This document shows positions 48,293-56,687 of a stretch of DNA of 64,000 nucleotides, piece by piece. The first letter of the stretch is position 1. Each line of letters starts with the position of its first letter. Source of the stretch: CAZRGV01 sp964599655 (GTDB lineage: Bacteria; Planctomycetota; Planctomycetia; Isosphaerales; Isosphaeraceae); assembly GCA_964599655.1 (NCBI GenBank), contig CAZRGV010000009.1, positions 16,817 through 80,816 of the forward strand, in the 5' to 3' direction. The position numbers and the translations under genes were made by a program. The notes under the pieces were generated by a model. That model was not told where the DNA came from. It saw nothing but the letters and a program-made list of their open reading frames with translations, and did not search any database.

Positions 48293-48832
48293 TCACCGGT
48301 CGGCCGGCGTCGACGCCACGGCCGGGGAAGACACCGCTTCGGGCATCTTCCAGTGCTTGGGGGTCTGAGTGAGCGGGATGAACACCCAGACCGCCACGGC
48401 CAGCATGACGATCAAAAACACGCCGAGCACGATGTTGAGGAGTTCTCGCTGATACGTGACCGCCCTGGGCCAGAAGTCCAACAGGACAATGCGAAGACCG
48501 TTGAGCGAGTGGAACAGCACGCAGGCGATCAGCCCCAGCTCGCCGAGGCGAAATCCCCAGCGGAGCAGCGGGTAATACCCGTCAATCGACGCGCTGATCC
48601 CGGTTACCATACCACTGTAGATCGACACCGTGTGGTCATACAGGGCGGGATAGGCGACCACGAAGAAGGTATCCACAATGTGAATGACCAGGAACAGGAG
48701 GACGCCCAGGCCGGTGATCCGGTGAAAGAACCAGGACCACTGGCCGATGCCGCCGCCGTAGCGGAGCCCTTCGCGGAGTCGGGTCCACAGGCCGGGACGG
48801 TAAACCTGCGGCTTTCGAAGCGTTTGTGACAT
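48293..48832 (-). CDS. sdhC: Succinate dehydrogenase cytochrome b subunit
   Basis: 179 residues with three spans (LGVLLFLVIHIVDTFFVVAY, LGLIACVLFHSLNGLRIVLL, LNIVLGVFLIVMLAVAVWVF). SWFFHRITGLGVLLFL is the family signature and the histidines in VIHIVDT and FHSLNGLR are candidates for heme ligation. It binds quinone together with SdhD. ATG 48832 is the natural start; the frame is open far upstream without homology. First gene of the operon; the hairpin at 48987-49014 upstream insulates it from the neighbouring small gene. Confidence 0.92.
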   Translation of the reverse strand: MSQTLRKPQVYRPGLWTRLREGLRYGGGIGQWSWFFHRITGLGVLLFLVIHIVDTFFVVAYPALYDHTVSIYSGMVTGISASIDGYYPLLRWGFRLGELGLIACVLFHSLNGLRIVLLDFWPRAVTYQRELLNIVLGVFLIVMLAVAVWVFIPLTQTPKHWKMPEAVSSPAVASTPADR

Positions 48833-48986
48833 TGTTGTCAATGGTTCTGGGAGCGCGAGGTTCGGGCGGGTCCACCCGCGGGCGCCAGTGTCGTCTGGCG
48901 ATTCCCGCGCCTCGGCGGACATCGGAGAAGCAACGGAATATGGAAGTTTGTAGAGGGATGGGCCAGCCCGGTCAAGGGGGGCGCGG

Positions 48987-49014
48987 GAAAAGCTCCGGCT
49001 TTGTGGGCCGGAGC
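48987..49014 (-). terminator. Rho-independent terminator of the small gene at 49087-49362
   Basis: On the minus strand GCTCCGGC (49007-49014) pairs with GCCGGAGC (48992-48999) and is followed by TTTT. It lies 72 nt past the stop at 49087 and before sdhC. Confidence 0.65.
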
Positions 49015-49086
49015 CCGCGACGGCGCCGATCGACCGAGGGCGGCGCCAACGCTCTCGACCGCTGATACCGGGGTCGAACCTTGGCT

Positions 49087-49362
49087 TCAGCGAGCCAGGT
49101 CGAGCCGGCGGGCCGAAAAGAGCCCGGACAGACTCATGCGACCGATGGCGGCCACCGGGCTGCCATGGCAAAGGTTCGCGCCGAGGTCCTCCAGCCAGCC
49201 CGCGTCCGGCACCAGGGACGCGGCCGCCTCGACAATCATCAGGTCGCCGGGTCGACCGCGAGGCGCCACCTGCAAGACCAGACGCGAGTCCTCCCGCGTC
49301 GGGCCAGAGGGTTCCACCCACGAGTCGACGATCGCGCCGGTGACTACTTGTTCCGAGTCCAT
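49087..49362 (-). CDS. Small protein of unknown function
   Basis: 91 residues, MDSEQVVTGAIVDSWVEPSG onward, beta-rich (VVTGAIVDSWVEP, SRLVLQVAPRG, GDLMIVEAA) and possibly a small barrel. Start ATG 49362 is favoured over the longer frame because the purine-rich AGGGGACGAGG directly precedes it. It is followed by its own terminator and sits immediately downstream of the RNase P RNA gene on the same strand. No family recognised. Confidence 0.5.
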   Translation of the reverse strand: MDSEQVVTGAIVDSWVEPSGPTREDSRLVLQVAPRGRPGDLMIVEAAASLVPDAGWLEDLGANLCHGSPVAAIGRMSLSGLFSARRLDLAR

Positions 49363-49542
49363 CCTCGTCCCCTCTCGCACGCGACCAAGCGTGATGTCCG
49401 CGTCATTCCCGCGAGACAATGCATCCATCATGGCAAACAGAGGTCGAAATGCAAGGCCATTTTCCAAAAACCGCCGCCGTCGTGTTTCATCGAGCCAACG
49501 AGCCGCGATCCAAAATCGTTTGGAAAAGTGAGAAAAAGGAGA

Positions 49543-50035
49543 GATCGTGGCGAGCCGGTAAGCCGGATTCTGTGGAAGACCTCTTTTTGAGACGGCCTCC
49601 GATGATCATTTCTCTGGGACGACGGTTACCCGTCGCCTCGAGCGACCTACCCGGGAGTCGGTGGCGGGCCGGGCCGACCCGCGCGGCGGCATCCACCGAA
49701 AGGAGGATACCACCTTTGCTCCCCTATTTGGTCTTGCTCCTGGTGGGGTTTGCCGAGCCAGACCGGTCACCCGATCTGCTGGTGAGCTCTTACCTCGCCG
49801 TTTCACCCTTACCGCGCCGGCCGAGACCGGCGTGGCGGTTTGTTTTCTGTGGCACTGTCCCTACCCTGTCACACCGCAATCCTCGTGCCGGAAGGCCCGA
49901 GAATGGCGACGCCGAGCGGTGGGCGTTACCCACCACCATGCCCTGCGGAGTCCGGACTTTCCTCCCCGGCATGTCCCTGCAACCGCCGTTGCGACGATTG
50001 CATGCGCCGGAGCGATCATCCAGCCCGCCACGATC
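49543..50035 (-). ncRNA. rnpB: RNase P RNA (bacterial class A)
   Basis: The catalytic RNA that removes 5' leaders from tRNA precursors. On the minus strand the conserved core is clear: GAGGAAAGTCCGGACTCC near the 5' end, then GGTGGGTAACGCCCACC, GCCACAGAAA, GGTAAGGGTGAAACGG with GAGGTAAGAGCTCACC, CCAAATAGGGGAG, and the 3' CACAGAATCCGGCTTA. The ends pair as helix P1: 50023-50035 with 49543-49555, 13 bp with one G-U. That makes the RNA about 493 nt, longer than the 350-420 nt usual in bacteria; the surplus lies mostly in the P12/P13-P14 side. A TATAAT lies 8 nt upstream of the 5' end. Confidence 0.95.
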
Positions 50036-50043
50036 CTGCATCC

Positions 50044-50049
50044 ATTATA
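50044..50049 (-). promoter_or_regulatory. -10 element of rnpB
   Basis: TATAAT on the minus strand, placing the start at about 50037-50035, which coincides with the 5' end of helix P1. The -35 region is GC-rich and unclear and partly lies near the gap. Confidence 0.6.
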
Positions 50050-50079
50050 GAACGACGACGACCCTTGAGGGAAACGGTT

Positions 50080-50126
50080 NNNNNNNNNNNNNNNNNNNNN
50101 NNNNNNNNNNNNNNNNNNNNNNNNNN
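50080..50126. other. Assembly gap (47 N) between rnpB and the YbaK-like gene
   Basis: Unsequenced bases inside the divergent promoter region. Confidence 0.95.
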
Positions 50127-50186
50127 CAACGCCTAACATTCTTCGTGGACATTCCCGAATTGTTCCGAAAAACCGCCCGATACAAA

Positions 50187-50215
50187 TTGCCTATTTTCAC
50201 TAGACGCGCTATAAT
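50187..50215 (+). promoter_or_regulatory. Sigma70-type promoter
   Basis: TTGCCT (50187-50192), exactly 17 nt, and TATAAT (50210-50215): a full -10 and a -35 matching at three of six, including the TTG. Start near 50222, 38 nt before the ATG of the editing-domain gene. Confidence 0.75.
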
Positions 50216-50259
50216 ACAGTTGGCGGTTGCGATCAGATTCTCAACCGGAGTTCGACACC

Positions 50260-50757
50260 ATGAGCATCCGCGAGTATCTGAGAGATCGGAATGTGCCGTT
50301 CGTGGCGTTCTTGCACCGGCCGTCGCCCTCGGCGACGCGACGGGCGCGGAACCTTCACGTGTCGGGACATCGCGTGGCCAAGGCGGTCCTGGTGCGAGCG
50401 GGCCTGGGATATGTGCTGGCGGTTCTGCCCGCGACGCATCGGGTCGACCTGGGGCGACTGGCCGAGGTCCTGGGCCATGACGACCTGGGAATTGCGACCG
50501 AAGACGAGGTCGAGCAAATCTTTGCCGATTGCGAGCTCGGAGCGTTGCCGCCGTTCGGCCGGATCTACGGCCTGACGACGGTCGTCGATCTCAGCCTCGC
50601 AACCCGCGGCGAGATTGTTGTCGAAGGGAACACACGGCACGAGGGGCTTCGACTTCGCTACCGTGATTACGAAGCGATCGAGGCCCCGGTTCGTGGCCGG
50701 TTCGCGTCGGCGATCGCCCTTCGGCGACGAAACGTGTCGCCTCGAAGGGCCGGCTAG
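50260..50757 (+). CDS. YbaK/ProX-type aminoacyl-tRNA editing-domain protein
   Basis: 165 residues of the prolyl-tRNA-synthetase-associated (YbaK/INS) fold, which deacylates mischarged tRNA. HVSGHRVAKAVLVRAG holds the conserved lysine, VLAVLPATHRVDL and the GALPPFGRIYGLTTVVD segment (with the GxxPPFG-type loop) define the active site, and NTRHEGLRLRYRDYEAI ends the domain. ATG 50260 follows a strong promoter; the frame opens earlier at 50227. Which tRNA it edits cannot be told. The last 15 residues are basic and extra. Confidence 0.85.
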   Translation: MSIREYLRDRNVPFVAFLHRPSPSATRRARNLHVSGHRVAKAVLVRAGLGYVLAVLPATHRVDLGRLAEVLGHDDLGIATEDEVEQIFADCELGALPPFGRIYGLTTVVDLSLATRGEIVVEGNTRHEGLRLRYRDYEAIEAPVRGRFASAIALRRRNVSPRRAG

Positions 50758-50852
50758 CGGTCCAGGTTCTCTTCTCCTCTGCTTGCGAGCGCGCGGCTCC
50801 GGGGCCAACGGGGGTCTGACCTTGGAGCCGCGCCTCGGGGTCCGAAACGGCG

Positions 50853-53800
50853 TCACGCCGTGGCCGCGATGACCTCTTCCTCGGCGTGAGGCTCGGGTTC
50901 GGGGGCGAAGCCGCGTCGCATGGTGTTCTCGGTGATGGTTCGAGGGAGGAGGAACTCGTGGAGGTAGTCGGAGCCTCCCGCCTTGGTTCCGAGACCCGAG
51001 AGCTTGAACCCGCCGAACGGTTGCCGGTCAACCAGCGCGCCCGTGATGGCGCGATTGACGTAAAGATTGCCGACCAGGAACTCTTGTTTCACACGGTCGA
51101 TGTGCGCGGGACTCCTTGAGTAGAGACCGCCGGTCAACGCGTAGCGGGTTCCGTTGGCGATTCGCAGCGCCTCGTCGAGGTTTCTCGCTGGGAGGACGGC
51201 GAGCACCGGTCCGAAGATTTCCTCCTGGGCAATTCTCGCGTCCGGCGCGACATCGGCGACGATCAATGGACCGACATAATGACCCTGGGCGGTCAGCGCA
51301 CCGACGTCGACCTTCAGGACGACCCGGCCTTCCGATTCGGCCAGTCGCTGGTAGTCGAGAACGCGGTCGCGCGCCTCGGCGTCGATGACCGGGTTGACCA
51401 CGGTATCCGGGTCTTCCGCGGGCCCGACGGTCAACGCCTTGGCCGCCTCCACCAGGCGGGCCAGGAACGCGTCGTAAACCCCTTCCAGAACGATGACCCG
51501 TGAGCAGGCCGAGCATTTCTGTCCGGCGTAGTGGAAGGCGCTTCGCAGCACACCGACCACGGCCTCATCGAGATCGGCGTCGTCGTCCACGATGATGGCG
51601 TTCTTACCTCCCATCTCGGCGATGACGCGCTTGACGTGATCCTGATCGGGTCGCGGCTCCGCCGCTCGACGGTTGATCTCCAGGCCCACCGCCTTCGAGC
51701 CCGTGAAGGCGATCAGGTTGATCCCAGGATGATCGACCAGCGCTTGCCCAACCTCTTCGCCGACACCAGGCAAGTATTGAATCGCGCCCGATGGCAGACC
51801 CGCTTCCAGCAGGGCCTGAACGAGGTGCCACGCGATCACAGGCGACTGCTCGGCCGGCTTGAGAATGACGGTGTTCCCGGTCACAAGGGCCGCGACGGTC
51901 ATGCCCGTCGGAATGGCCAGCGGGAAGTTCCAGGGGGGAATGACGACGGCCACACCCCGAGGAATGTATTCGAGGGAATTGGTTTCTCCCGGCACGTCGC
52001 GATGGTTCGGCCTCGCCAGGCGGATCATTTCCCTCGCGTAGAACTCGCAGAAGTCGATCGCCTCGGCCACGTCGGCATCGGCCTCTTGCCAAGGCTTGGC
52101 GCATTCGAAGACTTCCCAGGCCGCGAGCTCGAACCGGCGATTCCGGAGGATCTGAGCAGTCCGGATCAGGACACTGGCGCGTTCCGAGGCGGGGGTCGCC
52201 GCCCACACCGAAAGCGCCTGCCGGGCGTTTGCCACGGCGCGCTCGACGTGAACGGACCGGGCTCTGGAGGTCCGGCCCACGAGGGTTCGGACGTGACTCG
52301 GATCGTGCGACTCCAGCGCGTCGTCCGTCCGAATCTCCTCGCCGCCGATGATCAACGGATAATCCCGACCCAGCCGTTCTCGGACGTTCTCCAACGCAAG
52401 GCGCATGGCATCGCGGTTGGCGGAGCGGCTGAAGTCGGTCGGCGGCTCGTTGCGGAACGGTGGTAACGCGGGCACGGTGGCCGGTTTCGGTTTTCCTCGA
52501 CGCGATTGAACCAGCATAGCCCCGACCTCCTCGGGATTACGAAGCAATTCGTGAACCGGAACCTCGCCGGAACTGCTGACCAGCAGGAATGACTCGTTCG
52601 ACGTGTTTTCCAGGAGCCGCCGCACCAGATAGGCCATCCCCGGCAGCATCGCCCCATACGGCGTGTAGACCCGAACGCGCAGCCCCCGCTCGACCAGGGC
52701 CTGCTGGATCGGCTCGCCCATGCCGTGCAGCATCTGCATTTCGAAGGACCTGGAGGAGACCCCGAGCGCATCAGCCACGGCCAGCGCGTGCGCCAGACTT
52801 CGGACGTTGTGGCTGCCGAAGGCGGGCCGGAGCCACTGGTGATGCTCCAGCAGGAACCTCGAGCAACGCTCGAAGCTGGCGTCGCTGGCCCATTTCTCCT
52901 GGTAAACGGGCACGGGCCAGCCGACCTGTCGAGCATACGTCACCTCGAAGTCCCAGTACGCCCCCTTGACCAGGCGAACCGTCACGGGCGCGCCTCGTCG
53001 AACGGCCCAGTCGTAGAGCGATTCCAGATCGGCGATGGCCTCCGGCAGATAGGCCTGAACGACGATGCCGACGTCCGACCAGTCACGGAATTCGGGCTCC
53101 TCGAGAACCTGTCGGAAGATGGCCTGGGTCAGGTCCTTGTGGGCGTACTGCTCCATGTCGACGTGCACGTAGGCGCCGACCTCACGCGCGGTCCGGAGAA
53201 TCGGGCGGAGCCGTTCGAGCACCCGTTCCGTGGTCGATTCGGCGTGCAAGGCGTCGAAGCGAGGCGTCAGGCTGGTCAGCTTGAGCGAGAGATTGGCGCG
53301 AGGAATCGGGCCACGCTCGTCGCGGTCGATCTGGGGAATCTCGGGCTCCTCGGCGAGAGGGCCGGCCATGCCTCGAAGCAGGTCGAGGCAGGTTTGCTGG
53401 TAGGCCTCGGCTTCAGGTTCGCTGATGACGGCCTCGCCCAGGAGATCGGCGGTGAAGGCCAACCGTTTGCGACGAAGCGCCCGCACCGTGTTGAGCGCCT
53501 CGGTCGGAGTCGAGCCGGCGATGAACCGCCTGGCCATCCGGGTTGCCGCCTTGTGGGCGATGCTCGAAAGGAGCCGATCACCAAGGTCACTCCGCGGGGT
53601 CAGTCGGAGCGGGATTCGCACCAGCGCCGGCACGCCCTCACCGGCCTCGTCCAGGTATTCCTCGAGATGGCGCCGCACCGATCGAGCCGTTCGAAGAGTT
53701 GGCAGGGCGTCGATGAATCGGAAGAGTTGAACCTTCGTGCCGGCATCCCCCATGGTCAGCGCCATGAGTTGGTCGTCCCACCAGGCTTTCTGCCAGATGT

Positions 53801-53909
53801 GGGGCCCTCGGCCGATCCGGTCGAAGAGAGCCTCTCCGATCTGCCTCGTCCGGCGCTCCAGGGCAACAGCGTCGATGACTGACTTTCGTTGGTTCGCGAA
53901 CGCCGTCAT
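50853..53909 (-). CDS. putA: Bifunctional proline dehydrogenase / L-glutamate gamma-semialdehyde dehydrogenase
   Basis: 1018 residues. The PRODH barrel (about 100-440) includes LSLKLTSLTPRFD, VHVDMEQYAHKDLT, VRLVKGAYWDFE, FGSHNVRSLAHA and YTPYGAMLPGMAYLVRRLLENTSNESFL, the FAD and proline site. The aldehyde dehydrogenase half (about 500-1000) has PPWNFPLAIPTGM, FTGSKAVG, EMGGKNAI with the general base, GQKCSACSRV with the catalytic cysteine, and EEIFGPVL. It converts proline to glutamate by channelling. There is no N-terminal ribbon-helix-helix, so unlike E. coli PutA it is not a repressor. ATG 53909 chosen; the frame is open to 53987. Confidence 0.96.
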   Translation of the reverse strand: MTAFANQRKSVIDAVALERRTRQIGEALFDRIGRGPHIWQKAWWDDQLMALTMGDAGTKVQLFRFIDALPTLRTARSVRRHLEEYLDEAGEGVPALVRIPLRLTPRSDLGDRLLSSIAHKAATRMARRFIAGSTPTEALNTVRALRRKRLAFTADLLGEAVISEPEAEAYQQTCLDLLRGMAGPLAEEPEIPQIDRDERGPIPRANLSLKLTSLTPRFDALHAESTTERVLERLRPILRTAREVGAYVHVDMEQYAHKDLTQAIFRQVLEEPEFRDWSDVGIVVQAYLPEAIADLESLYDWAVRRGAPVTVRLVKGAYWDFEVTYARQVGWPVPVYQEKWASDASFERCSRFLLEHHQWLRPAFGSHNVRSLAHALAVADALGVSSRSFEMQMLHGMGEPIQQALVERGLRVRVYTPYGAMLPGMAYLVRRLLENTSNESFLLVSSSGEVPVHELLRNPEEVGAMLVQSRRGKPKPATVPALPPFRNEPPTDFSRSANRDAMRLALENVRERLGRDYPLIIGGEEIRTDDALESHDPSHVRTLVGRTSRARSVHVERAVANARQALSVWAATPASERASVLIRTAQILRNRRFELAAWEVFECAKPWQEADADVAEAIDFCEFYAREMIRLARPNHRDVPGETNSLEYIPRGVAVVIPPWNFPLAIPTGMTVAALVTGNTVILKPAEQSPVIAWHLVQALLEAGLPSGAIQYLPGVGEEVGQALVDHPGINLIAFTGSKAVGLEINRRAAEPRPDQDHVKRVIAEMGGKNAIIVDDDADLDEAVVGVLRSAFHYAGQKCSACSRVIVLEGVYDAFLARLVEAAKALTVGPAEDPDTVVNPVIDAEARDRVLDYQRLAESEGRVVLKVDVGALTAQGHYVGPLIVADVAPDARIAQEEIFGPVLAVLPARNLDEALRIANGTRYALTGGLYSRSPAHIDRVKQEFLVGNLYVNRAITGALVDRQPFGGFKLSGLGTKAGGSDYLHEFLLPRTITENTMRRGFAPEPEPHAEEEVIAATA

Positions 53910-54077
53910 GGTCGGCTCCCAGTCGTTGAGGCGAGGATCGCAGCGACTCCTCCGGATGTCTCCCTGTCTTATTCTAGGTGAGCCCACTCACTTCCTATCC
54001 TACGAGGCAACCAGCCTCAACGGTTCTCCGGAACAACGGACCCCGACGTCGAAGTGGGGCGTTCTGGCATGACACAA

Positions 54078-54122
54078 GAAAAGCCCCGGCCGCGACAACC
54101 CATTCAGGTCGCGGCCGGGGCT
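54078..54122 (-). terminator. Rho-independent terminator of the PEP-CTERM gene
   Basis: AGCCCCGGCCGCGAC (54082-54096) with GTCGCGGCCGGGGCT (54108-54122), a perfect 15-bp stem and 11-nt loop; on the minus strand it continues into TTTTCTTGT. It lies 26 nt past the stop at 54149. Confidence 0.85.
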
Positions 54123-54148
54123 CCGGGATCTTGCGGTTGGCAATCGGG

Positions 54149-55031
54149 TCAGGCGGTTTCGCTCTTGCGAGCGTGCCGGCGCCAGACCAACACGCCCATC
54201 AGACCCATCCCGGCCATAACAATCGTCGAGGGCTCTGGACTTGAGATCCGGCCTTCAACCCCACCGCCGAGAATGACGTTGCGGGTGTTACTACCATCCA
54301 GAGCGGTCGCCAGGACCTGAAGGCCGCCGAGGTTTCCGGTGAAGTAGTTGTGCCAGGGGTCCGCTCCGGCGAGATCGGCATTCGTCAGACCAGGGAACGC
54401 TGAGGCCCCTTCAGGGGTGAGCGTCATGTCCGTTCCGACGCCCCCCGTTCCGACATCGACCGGAGTCAGCCCCGGCACGAGCGTGGTGAGCCATCCCCAC
54501 GCTCCGGTGCCGGATTCACTCATGGCGAACAACCCGCCGCCCGCACTGACGAAGGCGTCGATCGCGCCCGGATTGGCGTTGATCGCGGCCAATTCGGCGG
54601 CGGTCAGGTCTCCCGAAGAGTTGTTGTAGGTGGGAATGTAAAGGATCGCCGTCGTACTGGTGCTCAGTGTGGACAAGAAACTCGTAATGTTGGCGGCGCC
54701 GTCGACGTGCGAGAGGGTCCACCCCAGACCGACCAGTGAGGAATTGTTGAAGGCCGAGTTGATGGCCGCGCCCGCCTGAGAGCCAGTGGTCCCCAGGTCC
54801 ACGATCACCTTGTTTGTTACGCCNNNNNNNNNNGGCTCCTAAGTTCGCGGCGATATTCTCCAGGGCACGTTGCATGTAGAGCCAGCCCGCCTGGTTCTGT
54901 CCGCTGGAGAACGACCCGTGATCATTGGCGTCGGTCCCATCGATGATGATTGGACCGGCCTGAACGATCGTCGCGGCCGCGCAAACCATCAGACCGGTGA
55001 GTACGGCCGTCCACCTTCTTGAACGTCTCAT
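54149..55031 (-). CDS. Secreted PEP-CTERM protein, split by an assembly gap
   Basis: The N-terminal part (MRRSRRWTAVLTGLMVCAAATIVQAGPI) is a leader peptide, followed by DANDHGSFSSGQNQAGWLYMQRALENIAANLGA. After ten N (54824-54833) the frame that makes sense is shifted and reads VTNKVIVDLGTTGSQAGAAIN to the end. The last 30 residues hold PEPSTIVMAGMGLMGVLVWRR, the PEP-CTERM sorting signal: PEP motif, membrane span, basic end. The exosortase system would move it to the surface or matrix. The middle is rich in Gly/Thr/Ala. AGGAGAG lies 4 nt before the ATG. The shift comes from the arbitrary gap length, not from mutation. Confidence 0.85.
54824..54833. other. Assembly gap (10 N) inside the PEP-CTERM gene
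   Basis: Placeholder length; the flanking coding frames disagree, so the true number of missing bases is not ten modulo three. Confidence 0.95.
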
Positions 55032-55826
55032 GCGACTCTCCTATCCTTTCTTTGCCATGAGAAATCCCGGTCGGTCCGCTGCGACCGACCTGTCCGGGAT
55101 GGCACCGACTCAAGGAATCCGAGTCGCATTCACACCAGTCGTGAATGATCCAGCCACACGATCGACCGAGTGCCTGGATCCGCGACAATCCACAATGCCA
55201 AAATCGTGAACGAGTGGCGGCGTCTCCGATCACAGCCGAGCTCTCGACCCGCTCGTCGAGTTTGCGCCGGTCGAACGTGTGCCGTTCCACCACTCAGATC
55301 CTCGTCGGTGCTCCATCGTGGAGTCTCCCGACCACCGTCACAGAGTCTCGAGTCGACGGACGCTGAACGAGTGACCCCAAAGGAGGTCGTTCCACTCACC
55401 GTCACGCGCGTTTCAAGATGCGCAATGTCGAATCCAGGTCTCTCTGGGGGGGGGAAGGTTCTACTCCGGAACCCACAGATAACACATTGTAAAACGAAAT
55501 GCAACAATAAATCAGGAAATCTGGCCGAATCAGTAACAAAAAGCATGGGCATTTTTGTGCTTCCTGTTCAAATGAGAAGTTACCCGACGACATTGTGCGT
55601 CGTTTCCTCGACGGAATGACACGAAGTTGCCAGACCCCTTGGTTGCGTTGTTGTCTTTCCGCGGTCTTCGAGAAAACCCGCCGACTTTGGGCAAGCCGCC
55701 ACTACCCAAGAGCCGTTACGGTGTTGATACTCAGGCAGGCGAGGCTCGGAGTCGGGTTCGTTTCGCCCCCGGCGGGGACGGGACCGCGACCTCTGGCCAT
55801 CGCCCGAGGCAAGGAGAACGCTCCCC
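55032..55826. other. Intergenic region with an AT-rich island and a G9 run
   Basis: No believable gene in 795 nt. A run of nine G is at 55446-55454, and about 55485-55590 is AT-rich (AACACATTGTAAAACG, AATAAATCAGG). The upstream regions of the PEP-CTERM gene and the small secreted gene must share this space. Confidence 0.55.
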
Positions 55827-56174
55827 ATGAAGACGCGCCGCACGTTTGTTCGGACGATGACCTGCGGGCTGGTGGCCCTGGCCGTGATGGTGGTTCCCGC
55901 CATCGCCGCCGAGTTGCTCGGCACGGTGAAGTCAGTCGACGTGGAGGGGAAGAAGATCGTCGTTGTCGAGAAGGGAACGGACAACGAGGTGACCGTGACC
56001 CTGACCGACGAGACGACCATTGAGACCCCCAAGGGCAAGAGCATCATGCTCCGCGGCCTCGCCAAGGCCGTTGAGAAGAACCCGGGTAAGGTTCGCGTGG
56101 CCGTCACCCACGAGAACGCGGTCGCCTCGAAGATCGTGATGAAGGGGGCCGCGAAGAAGAAGGAAGCGCCCTGA
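55827..56174 (+). CDS. Small exported protein, unknown (possible DUF5666-like beta domain)
   Basis: 115 residues with a signal peptide (RRTFVRTMTCGLVALAVMVVPAIAAE). The mature part of about 87 residues is a single beta-rich unit, LLGTVKSVDVEGKKIVVVEKG...VTVTLTDETTIE, a pattern seen in small periplasmic proteins with an OB-like or DUF5666 fold, and ends in a lysine-rich tail. AAGGAG sits 10 nt before the ATG. No partner gene is obvious; it precedes the S-box transcription unit with its own promoter. Confidence 0.7.
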   Translation: MKTRRTFVRTMTCGLVALAVMVVPAIAAELLGTVKSVDVEGKKIVVVEKGTDNEVTVTLTDETTIETPKGKSIMLRGLAKAVEKNPGKVRVAVTHENAVASKIVMKGAAKKKEAP

Positions 56175-56270
56175 CGCCACTCCGGTTCGCGGCGGCTCCT
56201 GAGACTCGTGGATCGTCCGTCCAGGAGACCGTTGGGGTCACGCAATCCGTCCCGGCGTTTCGGTCGATAC

Positions 56271-56299
56271 TTGACGACCCGCCGGGACGGCGTTAGATT
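56271..56299 (+). promoter_or_regulatory. Promoter of the S-box/threonine-synthase-like unit
   Basis: TTGACG (56271-56276), a 17-nt spacer and TAGATT (56294-56299), matching -35 at five and -10 at four of six. Start near 56306, 16 nt before the riboswitch P1 helix, as expected. Confidence 0.65.
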
Positions 56300-56321
56300 T
56301 GTCCTGTCATAATTCGGTGCG

Positions 56322-56464
56322 CATCTTATCCAGAGTGGCTGAGGGACGGGCCCGACGACGCCACAGCAACCGGTCCACCAGTGGGTGGATGCTGGTGCTA
56401 ACTCCCGCCCAACCTCGTTCGGAGTGTGCAACGCTTCGACGGAGGACGTGGGGCAGATAAGATG
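56322..56464 (+). ncRNA. SAM-I (S-box) riboswitch
   Basis: CATCTTATC (56322-56330) pairs with GATAAGATG (56456-56464) as a perfect 9-bp P1. Inside, the S-box core is recognisable: CCAGAGTGGCTGAGGGAC, GGGCCCGACGACGCCACAGCAACC and GGTGCTAACTCC. The RNA senses S-adenosylmethionine; binding usually lowers expression of sulfur or methionine genes. The 3' P1 arm could alternatively pair: AGATGG (56460-56465) with CCATCT (56491-56496). No T run follows, so control may be Rho-dependent or translational. The controlled gene starts 224 nt downstream. Confidence 0.9.
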
Positions 56465-56687
56465 GACTGCGGCAACCTGCCGGGTATCTCCCATCTCGCC
56501 GCGATCCTCCCTCATTGTCCCACAGCCATTCGATCCGCCTCGTCGCGAACCGCGTCGACCGGTGTGGATCAGGCCTTCCGCCCCCGCTCGCCCACCTGGA
56601 TCCGACCCGCGCGCCACTTCGTTTCTTGACGGCTCGAGCACGATGGCCCTGGCCGGAATCTGGCAGGGGCGTCAAGGAGAATCCACG

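Noticed and set aside
55130..55552. A 140-codon minus-strand frame in the spacer upstream of the PEP-CTERM gene
   Set aside because: Crosses a G9 run, no ribosome-binding site, and composition changes abruptly along its length.
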